Under the pieces are notes generated by a model that worked only from the letters and a program-made list of their open reading frames with translations, did not search any database and was not told where the DNA came from. Both the position numbers and the translations under genes were made by a program. Below, in pieces: positions 9,607 to 16,335 of a stretch of DNA of 53,648 bases. The DNA comes from Nostoc sp. NMS2 (GTDB lineage: Bacteria > Cyanobacteriota > Cyanobacteriia > Cyanobacteriales > Nostocaceae). Location of the stretch: positions 1 through 53,648 of the forward strand of contig NZ_JABXKH010000034.1 in NCBI RefSeq assembly GCF_017115105.1, written 5' to 3'. Every line of letters starts with the position of its first letter. Position 1 is the stretch's first letter.

Positions 9607-9717
9607 GTAGGCTGGCGTAATTAAAGCTAACTGACAAGGGCTGTTATTTGTCCTTTGTCATTAGTAAAGACTTTAAGCCTGTTTATGTTTATTAACATAA
9701 TTTGGTTTATTTCGCTA
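9605..9717 (+). repeat. Dispersed repeat, copy A
   Basis: This spacer matches 39025-39181: both contain AATTAAAGCTAACT, CATTAGTAAAG, CTTTAAGCCT and TAACATA in the same order. Copy B carries the 49-base ACTTGTACTGAGCG repeat inserted in its middle; copy A does not. Function unknown. Confidence 0.7.
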
Positions 9718-9723
9718 TGATTA

Positions 9724-9846
9724 GGGACTTCCAAATAAAAAAATATTCAATTATTGATGGTGGGGTGGGCATCTTGCCCGCCCAGTTTATATGGCGGGCA
9801 AGATGCCCACCCTACAAGATTGGATAATTTATTTCTTGGAAGTCTC
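9724..9846. mobile_element. Miniature inverted-repeat element (GGGACTTCC family), copy 1
   Basis: A 123-bp element with imperfect terminal inverted repeats: GGGACTTCCAAATAAA at the left and TTTATTTCTTGGAAGTCTC at the right. It is flanked by TTA direct repeats at 9721-9723 and 9847-9849. The interior forms a near-perfect hairpin (GGGTGGGCATCTTGCCCGCC and its complement). It has no coding capacity, so a transposase must act in trans. It ends 27 bases before the start of the microprotein ORF at 9874. A second copy lies at 16121-16265. Confidence 0.85.
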
Positions 9847-9873
9847 TTAGCAAAGTTTTAGCAAATCGCATTT

Positions 9874-9981
9874 ATGGATAATGATTTACTGGCTTTCCTT
9901 GTAGGTGCTGGGTTACTCGTCCTATATCTCATCTTTTCTGCATTGACTGAGATGGGAACTAAATTGCCTTGGAAAAAATAA
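9874..9981 (+). CDS. Single-helix microprotein, 35 residues
   Basis: ATG at 9874, TAA at 9979-9981. An acidic start (MDNDLL) precedes a hydrophobic helix (AFLVGAGLLVLYLIFSAL) and a basic end (KLPWKK). A single-pass membrane protein of the size of small photosynthetic or respiratory subunits. No family is recognised. It has no clear Shine-Dalgarno, and the end of a miniature element lies just upstream, so the element may supply part of the leader. A similar-sized ORF follows at 10099. Confidence 0.5.
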   Translation: MDNDLLAFLVGAGLLVLYLIFSALTEMGTKLPWKK

Positions 9982-10098
9982 GCTGATATGGCGATAAAGT
10001 TGCTAAAAATTTACATTTTTCAACCTGATTGGGCTTGGAAAAAGGAATAAACATCCTTTAGTCTAAGTTAATATATTTATTTTTCCAGAGAAAGCCAA

Positions 10099-10209
10099 AT
10101 GCGCGATCCAGAAAAGAATCAGATTAAAATCGAGCCGGCAACCCTCGTATTAATCGTATCCCTACTAATACTCTTACCTCTACTGTTTGTTGGTTTTTTC
10201 TCACAGTGA
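10099..10209 (+). CDS. Single-helix microprotein, 36 residues
   Basis: ATG at 10099, TGA at 10207-10209. A charged N-terminus (MRDPEKNQIKIEP) is followed by a long hydrophobic helix (ATLVLIVSLLILLPLLFVGF) that runs almost to the C-terminus. The charge pattern suggests the N-terminus is cytoplasmic. A weak purine-rich AGAGAAAG precedes the start. Not recognised. It lies 117 bases after the 35-residue ORF, so they could share a transcript. Confidence 0.5.
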   Translation: MRDPEKNQIKIEPATLVLIVSLLILLPLLFVGFFSQ

Positions 10210-10350
10210 GCTAGTCAGGAATACCAGATATATTATAGATAGCGATGCCTGAGTTGAGCTACGCCTACGCATTTTCAGAAATTCGCTTCTAGTAACTTGT
10301 AATAATAACTTGTTATATCTAACACTACAGCTTGACTGACGCGCAAATTT

Positions 10351-11769
10351 ATGCTGGCTAAATTACCATTGCCTGTATTCACACTTCTATTAGGACTTGC
10401 CATAATTCAAACCTTTGGATGCACAGTAGATAAAAGGAATTCAGCGATCGCTCAAACTTCACCTCAGCTAGCACCCCAAGAAATTGTGCAACCAGGAGAA
10501 GTTCTGGCGCTACCAGGCAAGTTGGATACAATACCCGTTTTTAACAGCAATAGCCCAGAATGGATCAAAACTGAGGGTATCCTACTTTCTACATTTCCTA
10601 CAAAGGGTAAAAAAGTTGCAGCAGCGCACCTAAATTTTCCCTTCAACGGACGCTTTGACTTATTTGCCCACCATTACACCCACACTCCCAAGGATTTACA
10701 AACGCTATACCTGGGTGTAATTGTGCATAATCCTGGTAAAGAACCTGTAACAGTAGATGTGTTGCAAGCAGCGAGCTATTTGATGCAAGATGCGCCATTT
10801 GTTACCTTACCACCCTACGTAGAAAATAACGATGGTAAAGCTTATTCTGGGCCAGGCGATCGCGCTGTAGGTGATGTACTGCGAGGTGTTCGACAAGCTG
10901 ATTTTCCCACAAAGCTGATAATTCCCCCAGGACAAAGCCGGATGTTGCTAAATCATCCAATCCCTGTACGAAATCTAGAAAAGCCTGTAAATGGTCGCTC
11001 TAGCTTTATGCGGTTGCGTAGTAGCGATCAAGTTTATGCGGCAAGTTTAGCAATGTTTGCCAAGAAAAATTCTGAGAATACAGAACGCCCACCAACTCTT
11101 GCAGAATGGCAAGCTTTACTAGATAACGGGAACTTTGCCGGGCCGCGAGATAAAACCCCAACTCCTCCAAATGCTACCAGTGGCGCACTGATTTATGGGC
11201 GTGTAGCTGGTGTGTCACAAGGTTCCCAGTGGCAAGCAAAGTTGGTGGATAATCCCCAAAGCACAAATCTTACTATTCCCCAGCGTGGCAAAGCTATTTC
11301 TTATGTTTTAGACACATTGCGGAGTGGCCAATTGGGTACTCAACAAATCCAAACGGCCAAAATGCTGGTACGTTATCCAGATACGGCTTATGAAGCACAT
11401 GGTAATTATGGGGTGGAATATAAACTCACCTTACCTTTAAGCAACAATACCAACCAAAACCAGACTGTTACCGTCACTTTAGAAACGCCTTTGAAGGAAG
11501 ATAAATTATCCCAAGGTGGTGTACGTTTTAGGAAACCATCCCTAGATTTTCCCTTCTTCCGTGGTACAGTGCGGCTACGTTATTTCGATGACCAAGGTCA
11601 ACAAAAGACGCGCTACATACATTTATGGCACAGAACTGGTCAGGTGTTAGAACCATTGGTAAAAGTTGTACTTCCACCTGCCACTAAACGGATAGTACAG
11701 GTAGATGTGATTTACCCGCCAGATTCGACACCACCGCAAGTGCTGAGTGTAAGAACTTTAGACAAGTGA
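10351..11769 (+). CDS. DUF3370 family exported protein
   Basis: A 472-residue cyanobacterial protein of unknown function. The N-terminus is a signal peptide (hydrophobic FTLLLGLAIIQTFGC). Cys24 could be lipidated, but the lipobox TFGC is poor, and an AIAQ site about ten residues later could be cut by signal peptidase I. The body is soluble and beta-rich; HPGPGDR-like (YSGPGDRAVGDVLRG) and YEAHGNYGVEY segments match my memory of DUF3370 proteins. It probably acts in the periplasm or at the outer membrane. It is followed 46 bases downstream by a single-domain response regulator, which may be co-transcribed. Confidence 0.75.
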   Translation: MLAKLPLPVFTLLLGLAIIQTFGCTVDKRNSAIAQTSPQLAPQEIVQPGEVLALPGKLDTIPVFNSNSPEWIKTEGILLSTFPTKGKKVAAAHLNFPFNGRFDLFAHHYTHTPKDLQTLYLGVIVHNPGKEPVTVDVLQAASYLMQDAPFVTLPPYVENNDGKAYSGPGDRAVGDVLRGVRQADFPTKLIIPPGQSRMLLNHPIPVRNLEKPVNGRSSFMRLRSSDQVYAASLAMFAKKNSENTERPPTLAEWQALLDNGNFAGPRDKTPTPPNATSGALIYGRVAGVSQGSQWQAKLVDNPQSTNLTIPQRGKAISYVLDTLRSGQLGTQQIQTAKMLVRYPDTAYEAHGNYGVEYKLTLPLSNNTNQNQTVTVTLETPLKEDKLSQGGVRFRKPSLDFPFFRGTVRLRYFDDQGQQKTRYIHLWHRTGQVLEPLVKVVLPPATKRIVQVDVIYPPDSTPPQVLSVRTLDK

Positions 11770-11815
11770 GGAGTTAGTTAATAATTCGTAATTACGAATT
11801 CGTAAGTACGATAAA

Positions 11816-12229
11816 ATGTCTTTTATGGAACCTTCTGGAACTCTTGCTGGTTTAGATATTCTGGTCATTGAAGATGATAATGATACTCGCTTTTTCATTA
11901 CTACTGTGTTGGAAATGGATGGAGCAAAAGTTATACCAGTAATATCAGCAGATGAGGCACGCCAAGTATTATCCGAATTGCAGCCTGATGTTTTAATTTC
12001 TGATATTGGGTTGCCTGGGGAGGATGGCTACACTTTCATCCGCAAATTTCGTGCGCTCAAATCAAAGAATTGTGGACGAGTCCCAGCTATTGCTTTAACA
12101 GCCTATACTGATGCTGAAGCTCGTATCCGTGCTTTGGAAGATGGCTTTGACACTCATGTATCTAAACCCGTCGATCCAGATGAACTAGTTGAGATAGTAG
12201 CTAGCTTGGTTGCTTCTTGTAATTGGTAA
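11816..12229 (+). CDS. Single-domain response regulator (CheY-like receiver)
   Basis: A 137-residue stand-alone receiver. Acidic pocket Asp20/Asp21, phospho-acceptor Asp63 (SDIGLPGEDG), switch Thr95 (ALTAYTD) and Lys117 (SKPVDP) are all present, so it should be phosphorylatable. There is no output domain; it must act by protein contact or in a phosphorelay. No histidine kinase is adjacent. The ATG at 11816 gives a 13-residue leader; the ATG at 11825 is an alternative. Receivers of this type in Nostoc often serve hybrid kinases encoded elsewhere. Confidence 0.92.
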   Translation: MSFMEPSGTLAGLDILVIEDDNDTRFFITTVLEMDGAKVIPVISADEARQVLSELQPDVLISDIGLPGEDGYTFIRKFRALKSKNCGRVPAIALTAYTDAEARIRALEDGFDTHVSKPVDPDELVEIVASLVASCNW

Positions 12230-12272
12230 TGATTGTAATGCCATAATTAACGCGGTGTGCAACTTTCTCTCA

Positions 12273-12371
12273 AACCTAACCCCCAGCCCCTTCCCTACGA
12301 GGGAAGGGGAGCAAGACTTAAAGCCTTTCCCCGCTTGCCTAACGGCAGGCTGACGCCAACGGGGAGAGGAA
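12273..12371. repeat. Palindromic repeat, CCCCTTCCC family
   Basis: A perfect 10-bp hairpin CCCCTTCCCT/AGGGAAGGGG (12287-12309, loop ACG) sits in a CTAACCCCCAGCC context and is followed by a TTTCCCCGCTTGCC segment with its partner. Related hairpins occur at 16006-16031 and 20192-20216. This is a high-copy intergenic repeat type in Nostoc genomes. Confidence 0.7.
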
Positions 12372-12437
12372 TGGAAGCGGGGTTTTAAGAATAAGTCGCA
12401 CATCGCGCTAATTAAGTGCGTTAAGCTACTGTTAACG

Positions 12438-12594
12438 CAATACAGTTCAGTTAGGCCTCTCTTTCTTCTCTCTGCGTCGCGCCAGTTGCTTCAAGTCGGG
12501 GAACCCGCCCAACGCACTGGCTTCTCTGCGTCTTGGCGGTTCGTTAAAAAATTGACTTTGGAACCAGAGTTTTAGCCTTAACTGAACCGTATTG
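12438..12594. mobile_element. Miniature element with 10-bp target duplication, copy 1
   Basis: A 157-bp non-coding element with terminal inverted repeats CAATACAGTTCAGTTA and TAACTGAACCGTATTG. It is flanked by an exact 10-bp direct repeat ACTGTTAACG (12428-12437 and 12595-12604). The interior contains TTGGCGGTTCGTTAAAAAAT, shared in opposite orientation with the element at 47062-47185. A 10-bp duplication fits IS4-like transposases, which would act in trans. The interior also carries a palindromic GCGCCAGTTGC...GCACTGGC repeat. Confidence 0.88.
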
Positions 12595-12623
12595 ACTGTT
12601 AACGTACTATTTTCACCCAATAA

Positions 12624-13772
12624 TTACTTAGGCAAAACCTGCCGTAGTGCTGCTAAAAGTTGGTCAACACTTTCTTTACGACTATTAAAGCCCATCAATC
12701 CCACGCGCCAGACAAGACCAGCTAGTTCGCCAAGACCACCGCCAATTTCAATGTTATGTTCATTGAGTAACTGCCGCGCGATCGCTTTCCCATCTACTCC
12801 TGCGGGAATGCGGACAGTGGTAAGGGTTGGTAGTCTATACTCTTGCTCAACATGCATACTCAGTCCTAAATTCTCCAACCCTTCCCAGAGATACTCTACA
12901 TTTTTTTGATGACGCTGCCAGGAGTTTGCTAACCCCTCTTCTGCCAGCAAACGTAATGCTTCCCGCAATGCATAATATAAATTAATCGGTGCTGTGTGGT
13001 GATAGGTGCGTTCAGCGCCCCAATACTTACCCAGTAACAACATATCTAAATACCAGTTTGCAACCTTTGTTTGGCGCTGTTGCAACTTCTCAACTGCACG
13101 CGCACTCATGGTAAAAGGCGAAGCACCAGGGGGACAACCCAACCCTTTTTGGCTACAACTATAAGCTAAGTCAACTCCCCAAGCATCCAAAAACAAGGGG
13201 ACACCACCCAAACTTGTCACAGTATCCACCAGCAGCAAAGTACCAAATTCACGACACAAATCAGCAACTCCTTCTAACGGTTGCCGTGCGCCGGTTGAAG
13301 TTTCGGCATGAACTAGAGCTAAAATCGTTGGACGATGAGTTTCTAGAGCAGTTTTGAGTTCATCAAGCTTGAAAACTTGTCCCCAAGGTTTGGTAATGGT
13401 TCGCACATCAGCGCCATAACGTCCAGCCATATCTACGAGGCGATTACCAAAATAACCAGCTACACCAATCAAAACTATATCACCAGGTTCAACAGCATTA
13501 GCGATCGTTGCTTCCATTGCGGCTGTTCCTGTACCACTGACTGCAATAGTAAGTGGGTTTTCTGTCTGCCATACGTAGCGTAGCAACGACTGAATTTCAT
13601 CCATGAGGGCGAGAAAAGTTGGGTCAAGATGCCCAACTGGTGAGGTATTCATCGCTTGGAGAACTGTAGGATGGGTATTGGAGGGGCCAGGCCCTAACAA
13701 TAGACGGGATGGGATTTCTAGAGGTGTGAGTTGCAACCGCCCGGAGTCGTTGATTGAGATTGTTTGCGTCAT
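12624..13772 (-). CDS. Alanine-glyoxylate/serine-pyruvate type aminotransferase
   Basis: A class V PLP-dependent aminotransferase of 382 residues. The AGT/SPT family moves the amino group of serine or alanine to glyoxylate, giving glycine, which fits photorespiratory glycolate metabolism in cyanobacteria. Visible are the N-terminal LLLGPGPSNTHP, the cofactor loop SGTGTAAMEA, Asp183 (LVDTVTSLGG, pyridine nitrogen) and the Schiff-base Lys209 in YSCSQKGLGCPPG. Proteins of this family were once annotated as a 42-kDa soluble hydrogenase subunit in cyanobacteria; motifs support the aminotransferase reading. ATG at 13772. It is monocistronic and reads toward the 10-bp-duplication element. Confidence 0.93.
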   Translation of the reverse strand: MTQTISINDSGRLQLTPLEIPSRLLLGPGPSNTHPTVLQAMNTSPVGHLDPTFLALMDEIQSLLRYVWQTENPLTIAVSGTGTAAMEATIANAVEPGDIVLIGVAGYFGNRLVDMAGRYGADVRTITKPWGQVFKLDELKTALETHRPTILALVHAETSTGARQPLEGVADLCREFGTLLLVDTVTSLGGVPLFLDAWGVDLAYSCSQKGLGCPPGASPFTMSARAVEKLQQRQTKVANWYLDMLLLGKYWGAERTYHHTAPINLYYALREALRLLAEEGLANSWQRHQKNVEYLWEGLENLGLSMHVEQEYRLPTLTTVRIPAGVDGKAIARQLLNEHNIEIGGGLGELAGLVWRVGLMGFNSRKESVDQLLAALRQVLPK

Positions 13773-13926
13773 AATCTGTCTTCGCCTAGACCATACTTAC
13801 CGAATCATAGAGCGATCGCATCACTGATGTTTTAAGAAATCTGTCATTTACCAGAAAATGTCATTGCCACAAAGCATTACAGTGATTCAAGTAAATATGT
13901 GAGAGTATATTTATCGTACATTCAAG

Positions 13927-14037
13927 GGTCTAAGACCAATTCTGTATGAAGATACACATAATAAGTCCCCCGTTCACAAGGGGGGACGGTGTAGCCGGGG
14001 GGTAAATATATGCATCACAAAGAAACGGTCTAAGACC
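13927..14037. repeat. Direct GGTCTAAGACC pair around a small insert
   Basis: GGTCTAAGACC occurs at 13927-13937 and 14027-14037, exactly 100 bases apart. The stretch between contains a GTCCCCCGTTCACAAGGGGG hairpin and a CCGGGGGGT segment typical of inserted palindromes. The pair may be a duplicated target, or two near-palindromic regulator sites upstream of the DUF1345 gene. Confidence 0.5.
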
Positions 14038-14110
14038 CCAACTATTACACGTAGCATACAGTCAGGGTTTAAAAGTTCGATTTTTATCTCTAATTTGGTG
14101 CAAGATATTT

Positions 14111-14779
14111 ATGAAACTTAACTTATTTAAAAACTTTGACCCCCGACCCAGATTGATAATTGCTGTCGCACTTGCTGTATTAGTTTCAGTAATTCTTCCC
14201 CGTTGGCTGCACTTAGCGACTCGTATTCTCTGCACTTGGAACTCCGGTGTTGACTTGTTCTTAGCCGTAACCTGGTGGAAGATGATTAAGGCTACACCAG
14301 AAAAAATTCGCCGTTATGCTGAGAATGAATATGAAGGACATTTAGCTATATTTATGCTGGTGATAGCTGCGGCTTGTGCTAGTGTTTTAGCGATCGGGTT
14401 TTTACTAAATGATAAAAAAGGGTTGTCAACAATTCTACTTATTCTACATGTCATACTTGCAATTATGACTATTGTTGGTTCCTGGTTACTAGTGCATACG
14501 ATGTTTGCAGTGCAATATGCACACAGCTATTACAAATATATTAATCGTAATAATAGTGAAGAAATCATCGGAGGTTTAGATTTTCCTAATAACGACTATC
14601 CAGACTATTGGGAGTTTTTATATTATTCATTTGTAATTGGCATGACTAGTCAAGTTTCAGATGTGGAGACGAGATCGCGCGATATGAGGCGCTTGACTCT
14701 GTTACATAGCATATTATCCTTCTTTTTCAATACCACGATCTTAGCTATGAGTATCAATATCATTGCATCGCTGATTTAA
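14111..14779 (+). CDS. DUF1345 family membrane protein
   Basis: A 222-residue integral membrane protein of unknown function. Family features are visible: LHTMFAVQYAH-like segment (LVHTMFAVQYAHSYY), acidic loop before PDYWEFLYYSFVIGMTSQVSDV, and a terminal pair of hydrophobic segments (LLHSILSFFFNTTILAMSIN). Hydrophobic segments number about five. The ATG at 14111 follows AT-rich leader sequence. The acetyltransferase gene starts 30 bases after its stop, so they may form an operon, though no functional link is known. Confidence 0.85.
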   Translation: MKLNLFKNFDPRPRLIIAVALAVLVSVILPRWLHLATRILCTWNSGVDLFLAVTWWKMIKATPEKIRRYAENEYEGHLAIFMLVIAAACASVLAIGFLLNDKKGLSTILLILHVILAIMTIVGSWLLVHTMFAVQYAHSYYKYINRNNSEEIIGGLDFPNNDYPDYWEFLYYSFVIGMTSQVSDVETRSRDMRRLTLLHSILSFFFNTTILAMSINIIASLI

Positions 14780-14809
14780 AAAGTATAGCTAGAAAAATAT
14801 ACACAAGAA

Positions 14810-15385
14810 ATGCTAATTGAACAACATAAAATTGCTATTCGTCTAATGCAAGATAAAATATCTGATTATGAGTTGATGGCAAAATGGTTAACTGATGCAC
14901 AAGTTTTGAAATTTTATGAAGGAATAGATAATCCTTTTGATTTAGAAAGAATTATAGAAACGTACAAACCTATGATCAAGGGAGATGACCCGGTTGTTCC
15001 GTGTCTGTTCTACTATGAAAATATCCCCATTGGTTATTTGCAGTATTGTGCGCTCAATGACTTATCGCAAACCGATAGACAATTGTATCATCTCGATCAA
15101 ACTGATTATGTCTACGGAATTGACTTGTTCATAGGCGAAACCGACTATTGGAACAAGGGAATTGGTACAAAAATTTTGTCAGCAGTTATCGGTTATCTTT
15201 TTGAAGAGCGACAAGCTTATAAAATTGTCATAGATCCTCATGTTGACAATCCTCGCGCTATCCGTTGCTATGAAAAATGTGGTTTTGTCAAAGTGAAGCT
15301 ATTGCCCGCCCATGAGCTACATGAAGGGAAATACTCAGATTGTTGGCTTATGGCAATAGACTGGAAAAATCCATTGCACTCCTAA
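14810..15385 (+). CDS. GNAT acetyltransferase similar to aminoglycoside AAC(6')
   Basis: A 191-residue acetyl-CoA-dependent N-acetyltransferase. The acetyl-CoA loop WNKGIGTK (114-121) and the segment DPHVDNPRAIRCYEKCGF (142-159) are classic for the AAC(6')-I group. Other shared features are YGIDLFIGE (Asp105 matches the substrate-binding Asp of AAC(6') enzymes) and HELHEGKYSDCWLM near the C-terminus. From memory these segments resemble the acetyltransferase half of the staphylococcal bifunctional AAC(6')-Ie/APH(2'') enzyme especially closely. No kinase half is fused. The natural substrate is unknown; drug modification is only inferred from sequence type. No mobile element or other resistance gene is directly adjacent. 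Confidence 0.85.
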   Translation: MLIEQHKIAIRLMQDKISDYELMAKWLTDAQVLKFYEGIDNPFDLERIIETYKPMIKGDDPVVPCLFYYENIPIGYLQYCALNDLSQTDRQLYHLDQTDYVYGIDLFIGETDYWNKGIGTKILSAVIGYLFEERQAYKIVIDPHVDNPRAIRCYEKCGFVKVKLLPAHELHEGKYSDCWLMAIDWKNPLHS

Positions 15386-15431
15386 TTTATGCATCACGAT
15401 TGGTAAATTGGGATGAGAGGATGTTACACAA

Positions 15432-15596
15432 TTAACTCGCGTGTTCCCAGTTACTGAGTAACTCATGCTGTTGTACAGTTTTCTTGCATTGGCGGAATGG
15501 TACTTTAGGAGTACCAATACTAATGCCAGGAAAAGACTGTTTTTTTGTCTTGCTGGGTCTATTTTCTTGTGTCGTTGTCAACTGTTGGGTTTTCAT
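15432..15596 (-). CDS. Possible small protein, 54 residues
   Basis: An ORF from an ATG at 15594-15596 to a TAA at 15432-15434. It is polar and basic at the start (MKTQQLTTTQENRPSKTKK), then SFPGISIGTPKVPFRQCKK and a short tail ending NWEHAS. No family is recognised and no Shine-Dalgarno is visible. It is convergent with the acetyltransferase gene. Frame openness alone is weak support. Confidence 0.3.
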   Translation of the reverse strand: MKTQQLTTTQENRPSKTKKQSFPGISIGTPKVPFRQCKKTVQQHELLSNWEHAS

Positions 15597-15881
15597 TGGT
15601 AAATGAATTTCTGATTAAAATCTCAGCACCAATACATAACACCAATTTTCAAACGGCAACTTTCACTTTAAATAGCTTATTTCGTACAAATATTCACAAT
15701 CTGATCGCTACTATAGCAATCCTAAATGAGTCGTGAAAATCTCCGATTCCTCTCTCTGCGTTGCGCCAGTTGCTACCCTGCGGGAACGCTAAGAGCGAAC
15801 AAGTAGGGAACCGCAAGGGCGCACTGGCTTCTCTAGTCAGGACGGTCTAAACGCCCCGTTATCGGCTTTTGAACGCCCTTA

Positions 15882-16335
15882 TACCAATTCACAAAAATCC
15901 TGATACATATAGATTTCTCGTAGGGGCTTGTCTTTGCCCATAGGTGTCAACAAAACGAGTGAAGTTAGGATTGGCAAGCTTTCGAGGTTGTGCCCTCACC
16001 CCCAACCCCTCTCCCAAAATTGGGAGAGGGGAGCAAATTCTTCAGTTCCCCTTCTCCTAACTTGGGAGAAGGGGTTAGGGGATGAGGGCAAAACCTTGAA
16101 ACAAAGCAGATTTTCTCTTAGGGACTTCCAAATAAAAAAACATCCCAAATTTTCTTGTGGGATGGGTGTCCGCACTACGTGCCGCTACGCTAACACCCGT
16201 CCCATATTCAGGGCGGGCAGGATGCCCACCCCACAAGATGGAATAATTTATTTCTTGGAAGTCCCTTAAGTTGACACCAATGGCAAAGACAAGCCCCTAC
16301 CAGTGTATTTGTATCATTATTAAAGTGAAATGGTA
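15882..16335. mobile_element. Composite miniature element with long inverted ends, containing a nested element
   Basis: The left end (from 15882, TACCAATTCAC) and right end (to 16335, GTGAAATGGTA) are inverted copies. The inverted similarity continues inward to GTAGGGGCTTGTCTTTGCC (15920-15938) and its complement (16282-16300), then GGTGTCAAC. TTA lies outside both ends (15879-15881 and 16336-16338). Inside are two palindromes (perfect 12-bp stem CCCCTCTCCCAA at 16006-16031, and CCCCTTCTCC near 16047) and a separate GGGACTTCC element (16121-16265). No transposase is encoded. Confidence 0.75.
16121..16265. mobile_element. Miniature inverted-repeat element (GGGACTTCC family), copy 2, nested
   Basis: A 145-bp relative of the element at 9724-9846. 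It begins GGGACTTCCAAATAAAAAAA and ends TTTATTTCTTGGAAGTCCC, with TTA direct repeats at 16118-16120 and 16266-16268. The core keeps the GGGCAGGATGCCCACCC segment. The half facing it is rearranged and contains an inserted GTGCCGCTACGCTAAC repeat. It lies inside the larger element 15882-16335. Confidence 0.85.

Noticed and set aside
15545..15736. 63-codon plus-strand ORF
   Set aside because: Runs into common repeat sequence near 15712 and has no domain features; an opposite-strand ORF of similar weak support overlaps it.
15928..16269. 113-codon plus-strand ORF
   Set aside because: It consists of palindromic repeats and the nested miniature element; the translation is repeat-derived.
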